Part shown: in pieces, positions 52,291 through 63,700 of the stretch | Layout of the letters: every line of letters starts with the position of its first letter | Numbering within the stretch: the stretch's first letter is position 1 | Assembly (NCBI GenBank): GCA_022410635.1 | Contig: JAJVDF010000045.1 | Span: forward strand, 2,438,954 to 2,502,953 | Length of the DNA: 64,000 nucleotides | Reading direction: 5' to 3' | Source: Tretioscincus oriximinensis | Taxonomy: Eukaryota > Chordata > Lepidosauria > Squamata > Gymnophthalmidae | Program-made: the position numbers and the translations under genes | The notes under the pieces: generated by a model | What the model saw: the letters and a program-made list of their open reading frames with translations, nothing else | The model's database searches: none | Told to the model about the DNA's origin: nothing

Positions 52291-52900
52291 TCTTTTGTTG
52301 CTTTTGTGACTTTTAGCCAAATAACAGAAAATCAACAAATAATAATTAGCAAGTGACCAGATAAATGGACAAACTAATTATCACTCCCATAGAAAAAGCC
52401 AGGTGTTTTTGCTTATTGGCCATTTTTAAGCTAAAGTTGGTCACCCCATATCCTAGGCTTTTTTCTGTATTCTACATGACTAGCTTCTCCTGCTTCACTG
52501 TGATTGGGTGAAAATATGCCATGTGACATATAGAACACAGAAAGACAAGAATGCATCATTCAAACTTTCTGCAGGAATGTTCTAGAGCACAGGAATGATT
52601 GTGAATTGCTTAAAAACAGTCCATTCAAGATAAATTCTAAATAAGATTAAGAATGCTTTTTGCTAATTGCTTGGGTCATTCTCTAGCCGAAGTGCAAAAA
52701 GAACCTAAAGTGAGCAATACTAGTTCCAAATATGCTTAGATAGGAGAAACAGCCAAGAATATACCATGTAAAAATAACAGCACACTCATGGTTGTGAGTT
52801 GTCTCTGATCTCTGATTATGGTTCAAATTTTAAGAAACGTCAAAATAAATGCTAAAATGCTTGAAATGCCTTTTGCAGAGCATCGAGAACAGTTGAAGAT
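52291..52900. other. Intron without recognisable content
   Basis: AT-rich, nothing assigned. Confidence 0.45.
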
Positions 52901-53049
52901 TTTGCCTTCAGTTCCAGACTGCCCAGGTGCAATTGGTGGGTAGACTGACCAGATTTTCTGACACCCAAACCAGGGTAATTAATATTCATACTAATTTGCA
53001 TATTCATAAATATGCAAATTACCCACCAACATGTGAAGCATGTGAGAAC

Positions 53050-54628
53050 TTTTTTTTTTAATTAATATTTTTATTAGATTTTGCATTACAGAAATTATAC
53101 ATAAAGCAAAAGAACAACTCCCACCCACCTCCCGCCCATTGGACCATGAAAACAATCGGCATAGGTGATCAGAATATCAACTTAAGATTAGACATTAGAG
53201 CAGTCATTTCTTTCAATAATACATGNATATTGCTATCATCTGGAATAGCCTTAACATAAATACAGCCCCATCTCTGTATCCAATTAAACCTNACCGGTAT
53301 GTACATATAGCTNTGTCTCTTATCACGAATAGCATCNAATAACATTATCTCTGCCATGTACTCATACCATGACGTTAAGGTCCATTTTACCCTATCCTTC
53401 CATCCTCTGGCAACTACTATATGAGCAGCATATATAGCTTGCTTTATTATATAGTTTACATCTGGGGTAGTATTCATAATTGTTGTATCATTCATTATCC
53501 AAGATTTAGTCGTGAGTGACAGTTCTACTCCAGTAATATTTTTCAATTCTTCACAGATCATATTTATAAATCTTCTTAAATGTGGGCATTCTGCCCACAT
53601 ATGTATATAAGAGCCTGAGGTGGGGCAGCCGTGCCAACAATGTGGAAGCACTCCTGTTATGTGTGCAATTTGTCTGGGAGTCATATACCACCGGTTTAGT
53701 ATTTTTTTCTCGACTTCTTTAAACTTGGAAAATTTTATAGCCTCTATGTTCCTCGTCCATCTATGCCATTCTGCATCAGTTATATTGAGGTCTGTATTCC
53801 ATTTATTTCTAATGTTAAAATGTCTCCGAGTGAATAAATTCATCAACATCGAATAAATTGCTGTTATAATAGATTTCCTTTTTTGAAGTCGGAGTTCCAC
53901 TATTTTTTCCATTTCCCTTTTTGGCCTCCTCATTTGGTCGATTATCTCCGTTTTATGGATAAACATATATAGGGCCATTTCTTTAAGCCAATTTGGCGCT
54001 GTTGTATTAAGGTCTCTTATTTGGGCCAAATTAAAGGGAGTTATTCCGTTGTGGTATAGGTCTCTCAATCTTTTAACTGATAGAGATCTTAAGTATATGG
54101 CTAGTGTTTCGTCCGCTCTGTTATTCATAATTTTTAATGATGCTATGTGAAAGATATCCGGGGCAATCTTTAGTCTATATCTTTGCCATATTCTCCAGCT
54201 GGCTTTAAGAGGTGGAAGCCATTGACTGATTGTTCTTCTTTCTAGACTCTCTGTTATTATAGGATAATTTAATATTTTATTAGCCATTCTCTCGACTTTA
54301 ACCAATTTGTTATCATCGTTGTATTCTAAGTCTATGATTCTTAATAATTGCCATGCTTCGTAATAAGCCTTTAGGCTGGGGAAACCCCATCCTCCATTAG
54401 TTAAAGTGGTGTAAAAATTAGCATCCGATATTCTCCTCTTATTTTGATTCAGGGCCCAGTTCTTTAAATGTGACTCCCAGATTTTTAACTTCTGAGCTGG
54501 GATTGTCCCCGGTACCGTTTGGAACAGGTACATGAATCTAGGAATAATCATCATTTGAATGGCCCTCCTTTTTACTGAGAGACCCCAACGTTCACTAGAC
54601 CATTTTTGTAAAAGGACCTTTATTTTTT
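53050..54628 (-). mobile_element. 5'-truncated L1 LINE
   Basis: A poly(T) run at 53050-53059 is the poly(A) tail on the minus strand. The 3' UTR is short (53060-53168), followed by the end of ORF2. Flanks AAGCATGTGAGAA (53036-53048) and AAGTATGCGAGAA (54629-54641) form an imperfect 13-bp target duplication. It lies in the same orientation as SOX6. Confidence 0.88.
53169..54625 (-). pseudogene. L1 ORF2 C-terminal part, open frame of about 485 codons
   Basis: The frame is open from the truncation point (about 54625; LLQKWSSERWGLSVKRAIQM) through MMIIPRFMYLFQTVPGTIPA and GGWGFPSLKAYYEAWQLL to the stop at 53169-53171. These are the post-RT blocks of vertebrate L1 ORF2. The C-terminal Cys-His region reads CWHGCPTSGSYIHMWAECPH. 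Only the thumb-to-C-terminal portion is present; endonuclease and RT catalytic motifs are missing, so it is not functional. No stop interrupts it. The four unresolved codons come from single Ns (53226, 53292, 53313, 53337). This suggests a fairly recent insertion. Confidence 0.88.
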
Positions 54629-54870
54629 AAGTATGCGAGAATTTTTTGGAGTATATCAGAATATTTTAATTTTTTGCAGAGGGGAAGGTGCCTTCAGAAG
54701 TTGGCCCCAGTTGCCAGAACCCCCTAGTGGTGGTGCAGCAATTTAAAAAAATATATATTTTTGAAGTGTGCGAGAAAGTTTCAAAGTATGTGAGAATTTT
54801 TATTTTTACTGAAGGGAGGGTGCCTTCAGGAGCTGCTCTCAGATGCCAGAACCCCCTAGTGGATTTTTTT
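54629..54870 (+). repeat. Two tandem units of about 120-130 bp
   Basis: Each unit has a GTRTGYGAGAA start, a T-rich part, GGTGCCTTCAGRAGYTG and TGCCAGAACCCCCTAGTGG. They belong to the hAT element and the L1 inserted at a GYATGYGAGAA site within this array. Confidence 0.7.
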
Positions 54871-54932
54871 CAAAAAATAATTTCAAAAAATATTTTTTAA
54901 TTTTTTTTTTGTTCAGCAAAAAACGGGGAAAT

Positions 54933-54934
<2 letters not shown>

Positions 54935-54971
<37 letters not shown>
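54935..54971 (+). repeat. (CA)18 microsatellite
   Basis: Uninterrupted CA run inside the hAT element. Confidence 0.95.
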
Positions 54972-54972
<1 letters not shown>

Positions 54973-55122
54973 GGGAGGGGCAGGGTAGACACCCCAAAAC
55001 CGGGTTTCCCCCCCAAAAAAGATGGCATCTGGTCAGCCTATTGGTGGGCCACTGTGAGAGGCAGAATGCTGGACCAGATGGGCTCCATCCCNATTCAGCA
55101 AAGCTCCTCTTCTTATGTTCTA

Positions 55123-56300
55123 AAAACCCCTACACATTTGAAATCCTGATCTCCACAGTTTTTGCAAATAAAAAGGGAAGGGGGTAAAAGATAGATGTAT
55201 CTAATCTACATATATGCCATAATCCTTTTTCGAAAGACAAAAATAAGACAAAGGGTTTAGTCTGCATTTTTCAGAAGGAAAAATATAACTAACCCTTCGT
55301 GATCAAACAGGATTATGAAAACAACACTAATCCACTGAATAATCAATCAGTCTTGGAATAGAAGGAATCCTCAAATGAGGTGAAGCACAAGGGTGCTAAC
55401 TATCACCAGCAAGGTCTCCTAAATTAAAGACATCTTGATCATATCAAGAACGGCCTTCCTTCTCATCCAACCTCCTGACTTCTGACAAGTGAGGAAGCTC
55501 AGTTCTACCTGTTTCTACTGCCATTTGACCTCCGCGTNGCCTACATCCATCTCTATAGAGTTCTCCTCTTCAGTTATTTTTAATTTACTGAAATAGCCTT
55601 CCCATTATTTTCTTTGACATACAGATATGAAGAATGCATTTGTGCCATGTGTGTGTTTTGTTTTTTACCGTAAAAGTCAGACATAAAAGGAAGCTTAAAT
55701 GTGTGTGTGCTGTAGCAAAACTTCAAAGCCTTAGCTGTCAGATATTATTATTTCAAACTAGCTCTGACTTTTTGAGACCCCATAAAACACTATAGAAGGT
55801 AGTGGCATATTTATAACAGACATATCAATGCTAAGTGTAATGAACTGTCTTACTCGCTGCTTTCAGAGTCCTATTTTTGTATCATAAGCATTTTTCAAAA
55901 CATGTTGTAACAATGCTATGAGCTGATAATTATTTCAGGTGACAAGTACTAAACATGACTTGTTTGCATACAATTGTTCTTGTATTACACTTGCACAGAG
56001 AAGACAAAAGTATGCTGATGTACAACGACTGCAAATGTACCATAGAATTATTTTAAAAATGGAAATATACCCAGGAAATAATTCAACAAAATATGCCTCC
56101 TCTTTAATAAAATAAACTGTCACGAGCGTTCTTACTGTATGCTGTCAATCAAGAATGCCTTCACTTTTGACCAATCAAAGTGGTCGAAAGTGAAGGTTGT
56201 GCATATGATGGTTTCCATGGCTCTGGCAGCTGCTCAGCTCTGCACTATTAAGCCACAGGTCTGTCAACCACGTGCCCTATACTCCAACCAGATTCACAAC
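55123..56300. other. Intron without recognisable content
   Basis: AT-rich, nothing assigned. Confidence 0.45.
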
Positions 56301-56309
56301 CTTTCTGCT

Positions 56310-56460
56310 CCCTGTAGCCTCTCCCCTCTTCCTCCACATTGTCTATGCCACTTCCCCTCCACCTCACCTCCTCTGTCTCTCCATCTCTTCTGCTGCCTCC
56401 CCACCCCTCCCTCTCCTCCCTCTTTTCTGCCTCCCCACTATTCTGCTGCAGCCCCATCAC
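56310..56460 (+). repeat. Pyrimidine-rich, CTCC-type low complexity
   Basis: Almost only C and T on the plus strand, with irregular CCTC/TCTGC units. Overlapping open frames in several phases are a composition effect. Confidence 0.75.
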
Positions 56461-56629
56461 ACTTCCATTAGAATACCCATCAAGCTGGGGTGCTGAGGGT
56501 GCAAGCTCATTGAGTGAAGGCAGCACTGGGGTGCTAAAATGACACATTGCATAAAAAGGGCAGTGGACCCTTCTGCCAGTTTTGCTTTAAAGCAATGAAA
56601 CAGCGAACGCAAAATACAAAATTGTCTTT

Positions 56630-56893
56630 AACTGCCAGCCTGGATAACTTTAAGAAAGAATTAGATAAATTCATGGACGACAGATACAGTAACAGCTACT
56701 AAAATTGATACCTAACCATCATTTAAATTGGAGAGATATTTGAAGAGAATCTAAATGCAGTGTTGTACAAAGGAAACTTTCATCTTTCTATTTGAGAATG
56801 CCCAGAAGTAACTGATGGGCCACTATTTGAAACAGGATGCTGGACTAAATTGATTGTGTGCCTTGTTCCAGCAGGGTTTTTCTTATGTTCCTG
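56630..56893 (+). mobile_element. CR1 3' region
   Basis: GGATAACTTTAAGAAAGAAT, then TTAGATAAATTCATGGA, leads into GATGCTGGACTAAATTG and TTTTTCTTATGTTC, the end of CR1 ORF2/3' UTR. Confidence 0.8.
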
Positions 56894-56929
56894 TGACAGA
56901 AGTCATACCAGATATCATCTCCCATTTTG

Positions 56930-57105
56930 AGAAGCAGACAAGAGCTCTGTAAAATCTATTTGTAGAGAATCAGGTACAAGTGAAGATTTTTCCTTTAGCT
57001 GTTGCTTAAGAATGCCCAGAAACAATTGTGGGGCAACTGTGTTAAACAGAAAGTGAGATCTGACAGACTATGGCCCAATCCATTACAGTTCTTCTTATAT
57101 TCTAG
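56930..57105 (+). mobile_element. Second CR1 3' tail in tandem
   Basis: GAATGCCCAGAAACAATTGT, then GGGGCAACTGTG, then CAGTTCTTCTTATATTCT. It is a diverged tail directly following the previous one. Confidence 0.6.
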
Positions 57106-57444
57106 TATCAGTGTTAATAAGACAATTGCAAACTTTCATTCAAAAGCTATCTGCTCAAATCCCATCCAAAAGTTTACCTAGAATACAGACATACTCTAAA
57201 CTCTGCACCTTACTTTAAATAGTACAGAAGTAAAGTGGGTTAAAATTTAGTGCACCTTTATTACAATAGTACCATACTATTTCTGCAAGAAACAGTAACA
57301 GATTTACTATATAAACACATACCAAAACATTTATTTTAGACTACAAAAATATTAAACAGTTTTGGATAATAATTCTATAGCCATATAATAAACTATATTC
57401 TTAAGATTGCTTATGTAGCTGCGTTAAAATATAAACAAGTCCTA

Positions 57445-57523
57445 CTTAAACTGCAGGTAAATTTATACCTGCTGCTAAGTATAATGTACTTAGCAGCATG
57501 GATAAATTTACCTGCAGTTTAAG
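57445..57523. repeat. Near-perfect hairpin, 37-bp arms and 5-base loop
   Basis: Arms 57445-57481 and 57487-57523 pair with two mismatches around TAATG. TTAA lies at both outer edges. It could be a minimal foldback MITE (TTAA is the piggyBac-type target) or a small-RNA precursor. It is transcribed in SOX6 pre-mRNA. Confidence 0.75.
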
Positions 57524-58087
57524 AGTAAAAAACAACCTTTGTTTAAGTTACAGATAAATCCATAAGTGCATATAGCAGTGTGCGAGAGTGTGTACATGGG
57601 TATGCATTTGGCAAAAGGAACAATACTAAATGTTGAGTCCATCACTTCCTCTTTCTAGTTCATGTGTATTTCATTCGCTTCAGATTTGGCTATGAAATGC
57701 ATAATCCATCATAGACAGTAGCCTCAATGTTTGCATGGATTTCAACATAATGTCAGCATCCCTCCATCAGCAATACCTATTCTACGTCCTCCTGAACTAT
57801 TTCCTTCTGACGGTCTTACTCTAAAAAGCTCACATGAACACAGGGCTAGTCATACTATCATTTCCCCTATAATATGGTAGTTTCTTTCCCATAAACCACA
57901 ATATTCCAGGAATCTCATTAAAGAAACTATTTATTTTTTGCACTTCACTGTACTGCTTTATATAAGAGAAGAAGTTGCAATTCCTTTACCTTTCATAAGC
58001 AAAACCACAGCATAAAGTCATACAGTATAAGGAATGATGCTTATCAGGCAAACCAAGACATCTGTTTAACCTTCTCTGTTTAACCAG
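57524..58087. other. Intron without recognisable content
   Basis: AT-rich, nothing assigned. Confidence 0.45.
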
Positions 58088-58402
58088 GCACAGATAGCTC
58101 AGTCGATAAGGAATCTATCTCTCTCATCTGGGAGATCAGGTTTCGAGGCCCTGTGTCAGACATNGGGAGGGGTGAGCACCTTCCACTAGCCTGTAGCTCT
58201 AGCCAACCCAGCTATTCAAAAGCAAGAATTACAAGAAATTGCAACTGACTGCAAGTAGATACATGGGAACCACCATAGTCTGGTGGGGAAGGTAGAATGT
58301 AAGCCTTTGGGCACAAATACCCTTGTAAGCCGCTTTGAGTCCTTTTGAAAGGTAAGACAAGCGTGGTATAAGAACCCAGTTCTTCTTCTTTTTCTTCTTC
58401 TT
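58088..58402 (+). mobile_element. tRNA-derived SINE, second type
   Basis: The head GATAGCTCAGTCGATAAGGA (box A) and GGTTTCGAGGCC (box B, one extra base) are tRNA-like. The body ends CTTGTAAGCCGCTTTGAGTC and a CTTCTT-rich tail. The tail is shared with 35086-35212. It abuts the 3' end of an L1 at 58403. Confidence 0.75.
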
Positions 58403-59975
58403 TTTTTATTATTATTATTATTTATTTTATATTAATTATACATATAGTAGATACATTGAAACCCATTCCTCCCTCGTCCCCCTCCCTCCCGATTTACTTA
58501 CATTAATATATACAGAGAAGAAACATATATCCGTTTTTATATTACATATTAAATACAATATAGATTTTAAATCTTTTATCCCGAGATGTTATATACCTGA
58601 GTAAATACTCTCTCACTGGTTCCCACTTTAGTTTTAGTTGTATAATTCTTTGTATATTTTCACTTTGATTTATTCTCATTAATCTAATTTCAACCGCCAT
58701 TTTCTCTATTATATACTCCTGCCATACTTCAATTGTACGTTTTGATAAATCTTTCCAGCTTTTTAGTATTGTAATCTGAGCACATGCCAATAAGCTTTGC
58801 ACTATGCTTCTTGTTTGTAAATCCAAGATGTTTTCTAGATCACTTAAGAAGATTGCCATTTTGTCTGTGATCATTATCCCATAAGTATAGATTTTATTTA
58901 TTTCTTTTTGTATTTTTAACCAAAATGATTGAGCTTCTGAGCATCTCCAAAACATGTGATAATAATCCGCTCGTGTTTGACAACCATGCCAGCAATAGTT
59001 TGATTGATTTGTTATATAATGCGATAGTTGATTCGGTGTTCTATGCCATTTGTGAACTATTTTCCTCCTTGCTTTTTTTAAGTTGTTCATTTTTTCAAAT
59101 TTGATTTCTTGGATAGTTTTTTTAATGGTGGGCAGGGCTATATTTATATCTTGATTCCATTTATTCTTTATTTCAATCATTATTTGATCATCATTATTAT
59201 TTATGTTTCTATAAATTAAAGTTACTATTTTATTTTGTCTTTCGATGATCTTCCTAATTATTGTTTCAATTGTTGTGTCTTGTCTTTTGATTGTTTGTAC
59301 TTTAATTGGGTTTCGAATATACCTTGCTACGGCTATAGATTGTAGCCATAGTGTGTTGCCTAGTTTGTTTAGAATCTCCTGTTGAGTCAGTGGGGTTCCC
59401 TGTGAGTCATAAAGTTGTTCAAGGGTAGTTACTCCTGATCTTTTTAATTTGTCTAGTGCCTTGTTCATATTACTCTCGTTGTTCGGATTGATTTCTGTCA
59501 GAGCTTCCAATTTACTAGGATTAAAGGGTAATTGCGTTAACCTAGTTCTTTTCCATATTTTAATTAGGTTCCTAAAATATTCTTGTCTATTAANTCTTGG
59601 TGTTTCTTATTCTTGAGTTAAATAAAAAATCTTTATTCTTTAAATCATTTTCCTCCTTAATTATTTCTGTCCAATCTTTTTTTATGTATTGTATTTCTAT
59701 CAAGTTCATTACTTGAAAAGAGTCATGATACTTTCTCAAATCTGGGACTCCCCACCCTCCCTGATCTTCCGCTGCTGTTAGCCAGTTGTATTTCAATCTT
59801 GGTTTTTTTCCATTATTTACCCATTTCAAGAGCTTGGCTGTTAGGAAATCTAAATCTTTAGGTTTTATAGGTTCCACAATTGCTTGGAATAGGTATAGTA
59901 GTTTGGGTCTTCTCATCATCAAATTGAATGTGACCACAGTATTGAACAGGATTTAGTCATCTATACTGTTTTTCC
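58403..59975 (-). mobile_element. 5'-truncated L1 LINE, different subfamily
   Basis: A poly(T) start (58403 on) marks the poly(A) tail on the minus strand, followed by a short 3' UTR and ORF2 C-terminal frames. The protein is clearly different from that of the L1 at 53050. The 5' border is approximate. Confidence 0.85.
58542..59937 (-). pseudogene. L1 ORF2 C-terminal part, one frame break
   Basis: Two open frames, 59590-59937 (MMRRPKLLYLFQAI, then DQGGWGVPDLRKYHDSFQ) and 58542-59510 extended upstream to about 59589 in its own phase, together cover the post-RT region of L1 ORF2. The Cys-His region reads CWHGCQTRADYYHMFWRCSE. They lie in different phases, and the break coincides with an N at 59594, so it may be a sequencing problem. 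No other stop interrupts them. RT catalytic and endonuclease parts are absent. Confidence 0.85.
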
Positions 59976-60243
59976 TCAGCAAATCACGCAAGAAACCCTA
60001 TGTAACTGTATTGTTTATTATCCTATTTTNAAAAAAAAAATGTAGTTTTTGTGTGTTTTCTGGATACCCGCCTCCACTGAATATTTATCCTGTAGTAGAA
60101 GGTGAGGTTTCAAAGAAAGCAATATTATTTCAGAAGAGGAGATTGTCTGTCTGGAACCTTACCAGCCATAGAATCTGAAAAAAAAAAAGACATCCACCAG
60201 GAGTCTGAAGGACAGGACATCTATAAATGGAATAGCTTTGGAC

Positions 60244-60733
60244 TCAAATGATCTCAATTGATCAAACGATCTCAATTAATATGAGCATGCACAATGTACA
60301 TATATCACTAACCTTCCTACAATCGCCCTCAAAAGTAATCTTTTTGCAAAACAGGATAGTTCACTTTGCAAGGCAGTTGCTGTCTTCATGCAAATTAGTG
60401 GCAACAATACAAAGAATTTACAATGGTTACCTTGTGTCTGGGACCATTAAGCAGAATGCACAAAATGGCTGATATCTGAAGTTATTTCCTTCACATTGCT
60501 TAATAGCCCAGACAGAAACTTCAAAGCTTGGGAGTTTTGGTTCCCTGGCTTTGATATTATTGACAGTGATAGAAAAAGAACATGTGAACAGCATGCCCCC
60601 CTCTAAGAGATGAGACCTCACATTGCCACCATTTAAATGTCTTTTTTCATCTCTATGCAGCAGCAGTTTACTTCTCACAGTCACTGATGTATACATTGTA
60701 CATGCTCACATTATCAATTGAGATCATTTGATC
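60244..60733. mobile_element. Long terminal-inverted-repeat element, about 490 bp
   Basis: TCAAATGATCTCAATTGAT (60244 on), then GAGCATGCACAATGTACATA, is mirrored by TATACATTGTACATGCTCA (60690 on), then ATCAATTGAGATCATTTGA (to 60733). The left arm has an extra 12-14 bp repeat of its ATCTCAATT part. No clear target duplication or transposase is seen, so the superfamily is unknown. Confidence 0.6.
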
Positions 60734-60739
60734 TAAGAA

Positions 60740-63700
60740 ATGTAAAAGAATAACATAAAACCAAACCATATTGTGGGAACCAACTTTGAGGAGAGTATGA
60801 ATTCCAGGTTTAAGAATGGACAACATATTCATTAGTTCTAGTTTAATGGATATTTTGCACAATTATGTATTTCAGCAAAAGAAAAAAGTGCTAAATCCCA
60901 ACTTCTCATATCTGCTAACAAATTAAGTTCTGATGGGAGGAACAACATACTGGCATCATTTTAGAACAAGGTCACAACTCCAAATGCAGAACACTGCATG
61001 TTTTCATTATACCACATCTCAAAAGCAAGATTTAGCATCATAAAGCTTACAAAAGAATAATCTTCTTATATCCTTACTTGATCAGATTGATCTTCTCTTG
61101 GGTCTACACCTGATTTTGGCAGTGATATATAAATTGTTTGTGGCTTAAATAACATTCAATATGATTTAATATTCCACAGAAAATTCCAAACCATGGTGAA
61201 GCGTGTCCCATACTGAATCATAAAAACCATGGATTCAATCATTCACACCATCATTGCATTGCAAAATAAATGCTAGGAATCTTATTCTCCAGCAACAAAG
61301 CTGGACCAAACACATTCTGTATCACCTCAGCCCATTCCAGGTCTGATTAGTAAGAAAAACACTCATATTGCACATGATGGCATTAAGAATAGAAACTACC
61401 CAAGGGGGAGCACTTTCAGCATCAAACAGGATTTCTAGGAAATGGAGGCGACTAATCCAGTCTACTGATTGCCGATACTGTACAGAAAACTGTTTCACTC
61501 AGAGAAAATGCTATTAGCTTGCAGCTTCTCCTCAGAGTCTGTTGCAACTACTAGGAACACAGAAACTTTGGATAGTGGAAAATATTGTTTCATACATGCA
61601 TGGGGCAGCAGGATACCCCAGAAGTCTGAATTAGGCTCTGTGGCTCCTATATTATCCAAAAACTGTTTGGTAAGTACAAACACTATTAAAAATAACAGTC
61701 ATTTGTTTCANTAGACATGGATAGGATAACAGTTGCTCTTTTCTATCTGCATGCGTGCATATTGCAAAAGCATATAATATACCAAAGGCAGAGTTTTTTG
61801 TGCATGTTTTTATAAGAAAAAGAATGCTTCTTTAATCCCAACATATTTTTGGCTCTTTGGAGAAAAATATTTCCCCTCACTATATCAAATTGAAATCATT
61901 CAGAGCTCTGAGAGTTCTCTTTAAACTTTTAATTAAAACTCTCTAAGTCTGCAAAAAAATAATTAGACACGAAAAATGTGTTTGTTGGACTCCAGATATA
62001 TTCCCAAACTATTACTATCTCTGGCTTGAAACTTTTGGCTTTCTAAATCCAAATGGAGGGATATAAATACTGGCTGTTGTCAGGCTTTTATCTAAGCTTA
62101 GCCTGCCTGACTAGGGAAATAAGAGTTTTCTGGGTGAGTATATTGAGCTTCCCCAGACTGGTTGCTTTATGTAAAAAAGAGAGAGAGAAGGAAAGAAAGA
62201 AAAAAGAAAGCAAAGGGAAAAAAATCTTTAGCATACGAAGATAAATATTACACACTGCCTATGTACCCATTTCTATTTTGTTTCAAAAACTAATGTAGGG
62301 AGAGCACAAGCACTAGCCCTGACCTTTTATTTCTTTAATTTATTTATTAAAAAACAAAACCTTTCCCCTTTCAAATGTTTTTGTTCTCCTAAAATAGCTC
62401 ATACAATGCTATATTCCTCTTTATTTTTAGCAAAGAAAGAGGAGAAAGCATGCTTTTCCCATAGAGCAAGGCACAGATATAAACATCAACACAGATGCTC
62501 TGTGAGAGAGAGCTGGACTTCTCAGGCACTTGATCATTAAGGAATGCACCAACTGTTTTAGATAATCTAGTGCCAGCTCAAATTCTGCTCCACACTCCCC
62601 TCTGGGAGTGGCTAGTTTTATCCTGCTCCTAATTTTTCATTTTCTCCACTCCTTCGTCCCTCCCACCACTTGCTTTCTCTGAAAAGGAAGGACGTTTACT
62701 TTTGCAGTAAAAGCAACAGAAAGACTTCTCTTAGCAGAGTGAAACTTTCAGACAATTAACCTTCCTTTCCACTTTCAAATAAATTGCTAAGTATCAAACG
62801 CAATCTGTTTCTTTTGTTTGCTCAATATGAACAATTTGTAAATGACTCAAGGATAAAATTCATAAAATGTCATTTTAAATTAGAACCATTATAAACATGC
62901 CAATGACTGCTCAACTAAAACATGCCGGATTAGTGTGAATAAATACATTTAGCTTCTCAGAAAATACATTTCTGTAGCCACAGAATCGTTTGGACACTTC
63001 AACTGTGTGGTTTCATTCTCAGAAAAATCTTAATTCTAGGAGAAATGTATCAGACTAAATTCATTTGGTGTGTCAAAAGAAGCTTCTCAAAGTATCAACA
63101 TCCCAGTTTAGATGGACTGTCTTGGCACATTAACAAGATAAATTATTCTTTGAACATGTTGAAACTAGTTATTTTTATTAGCTCCACTGGGTAGAACTGC
63201 TAGTATTTTTTTTTTTAAGAAAACACCTTTCAACGATTTTCTCTCTAACTATGTATATTTTTATTCAAATTTCAGAGAAAATTGGATTGTAGGGAAAAAG
63301 GGAATCTTATATTTCATAAACCAAGAATTAGTGATACTTAAGCAAAGCACACACATACACACAAATTNATATCTCTTGTGCACTACACAACCACTAACAT
63401 CTTTTTAATTAAATACACCCACTAACAGGATTTGTATTATCTCATTTTAGAAACTATATTTAAAAGCTTAGAGAAATAGCATACATACACATTATACTTT
63501 TTCTTTATTTCTCTCAAATAGATACTAACATTTATGACAAATATTTATACACAGTACTTGTCTATGAAAGTCAGAATAAAATACATACTAGAAGTGGATA
63601 ATCCAATTCTTACACTATATATTCCCTTTCATGCTTTTCACATACCAATAACTGTCTTCATACACACATTATTGTAATCAATTAAATGTTATTTCGTGAC

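Larger units (their letters stand above)
52941..55040. mobile_element. hAT-type element inserted in CR1, itself carrying an L1
   Basis: It begins TAGACTGACCAGA and ends TCTGGTCAGCCTA, flanked by TTGGTGGG on both sides (52933-52940 and 55041-55048). Outside the L1, its own sequence is 52941-53049 and 54629-55040. This includes two tandem imperfect units ending in CCAGAACCCCCTAGTGG and a CA microsatellite. Confidence 0.8.
52905..55122 (+). mobile_element. CR1 3' tail split by a later hAT insertion
   Basis: CCAGACTGCCCAGGTGCAAT (52914 on) stops at 52940 and resumes at 55041 (TTGGTGGGCCACTGTGAGAG), continuing to TCTTCTTATGTTCT at about 55120. The two parts join as a normal CR1 tail once the insertion 52941-55040 and one duplicate of its target site are discounted. 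Confidence 0.8.

Noticed and set aside
56139..56547. Overlapping frames of up to 110 codons on both strands
   Set aside because: Pyrimidine-rich low-complexity DNA keeps all phases open.
58088..58160. tRNA gene
   Set aside because: The tRNA-like head belongs to a SINE with a body and tail; box B is altered and no cloverleaf is apparent.
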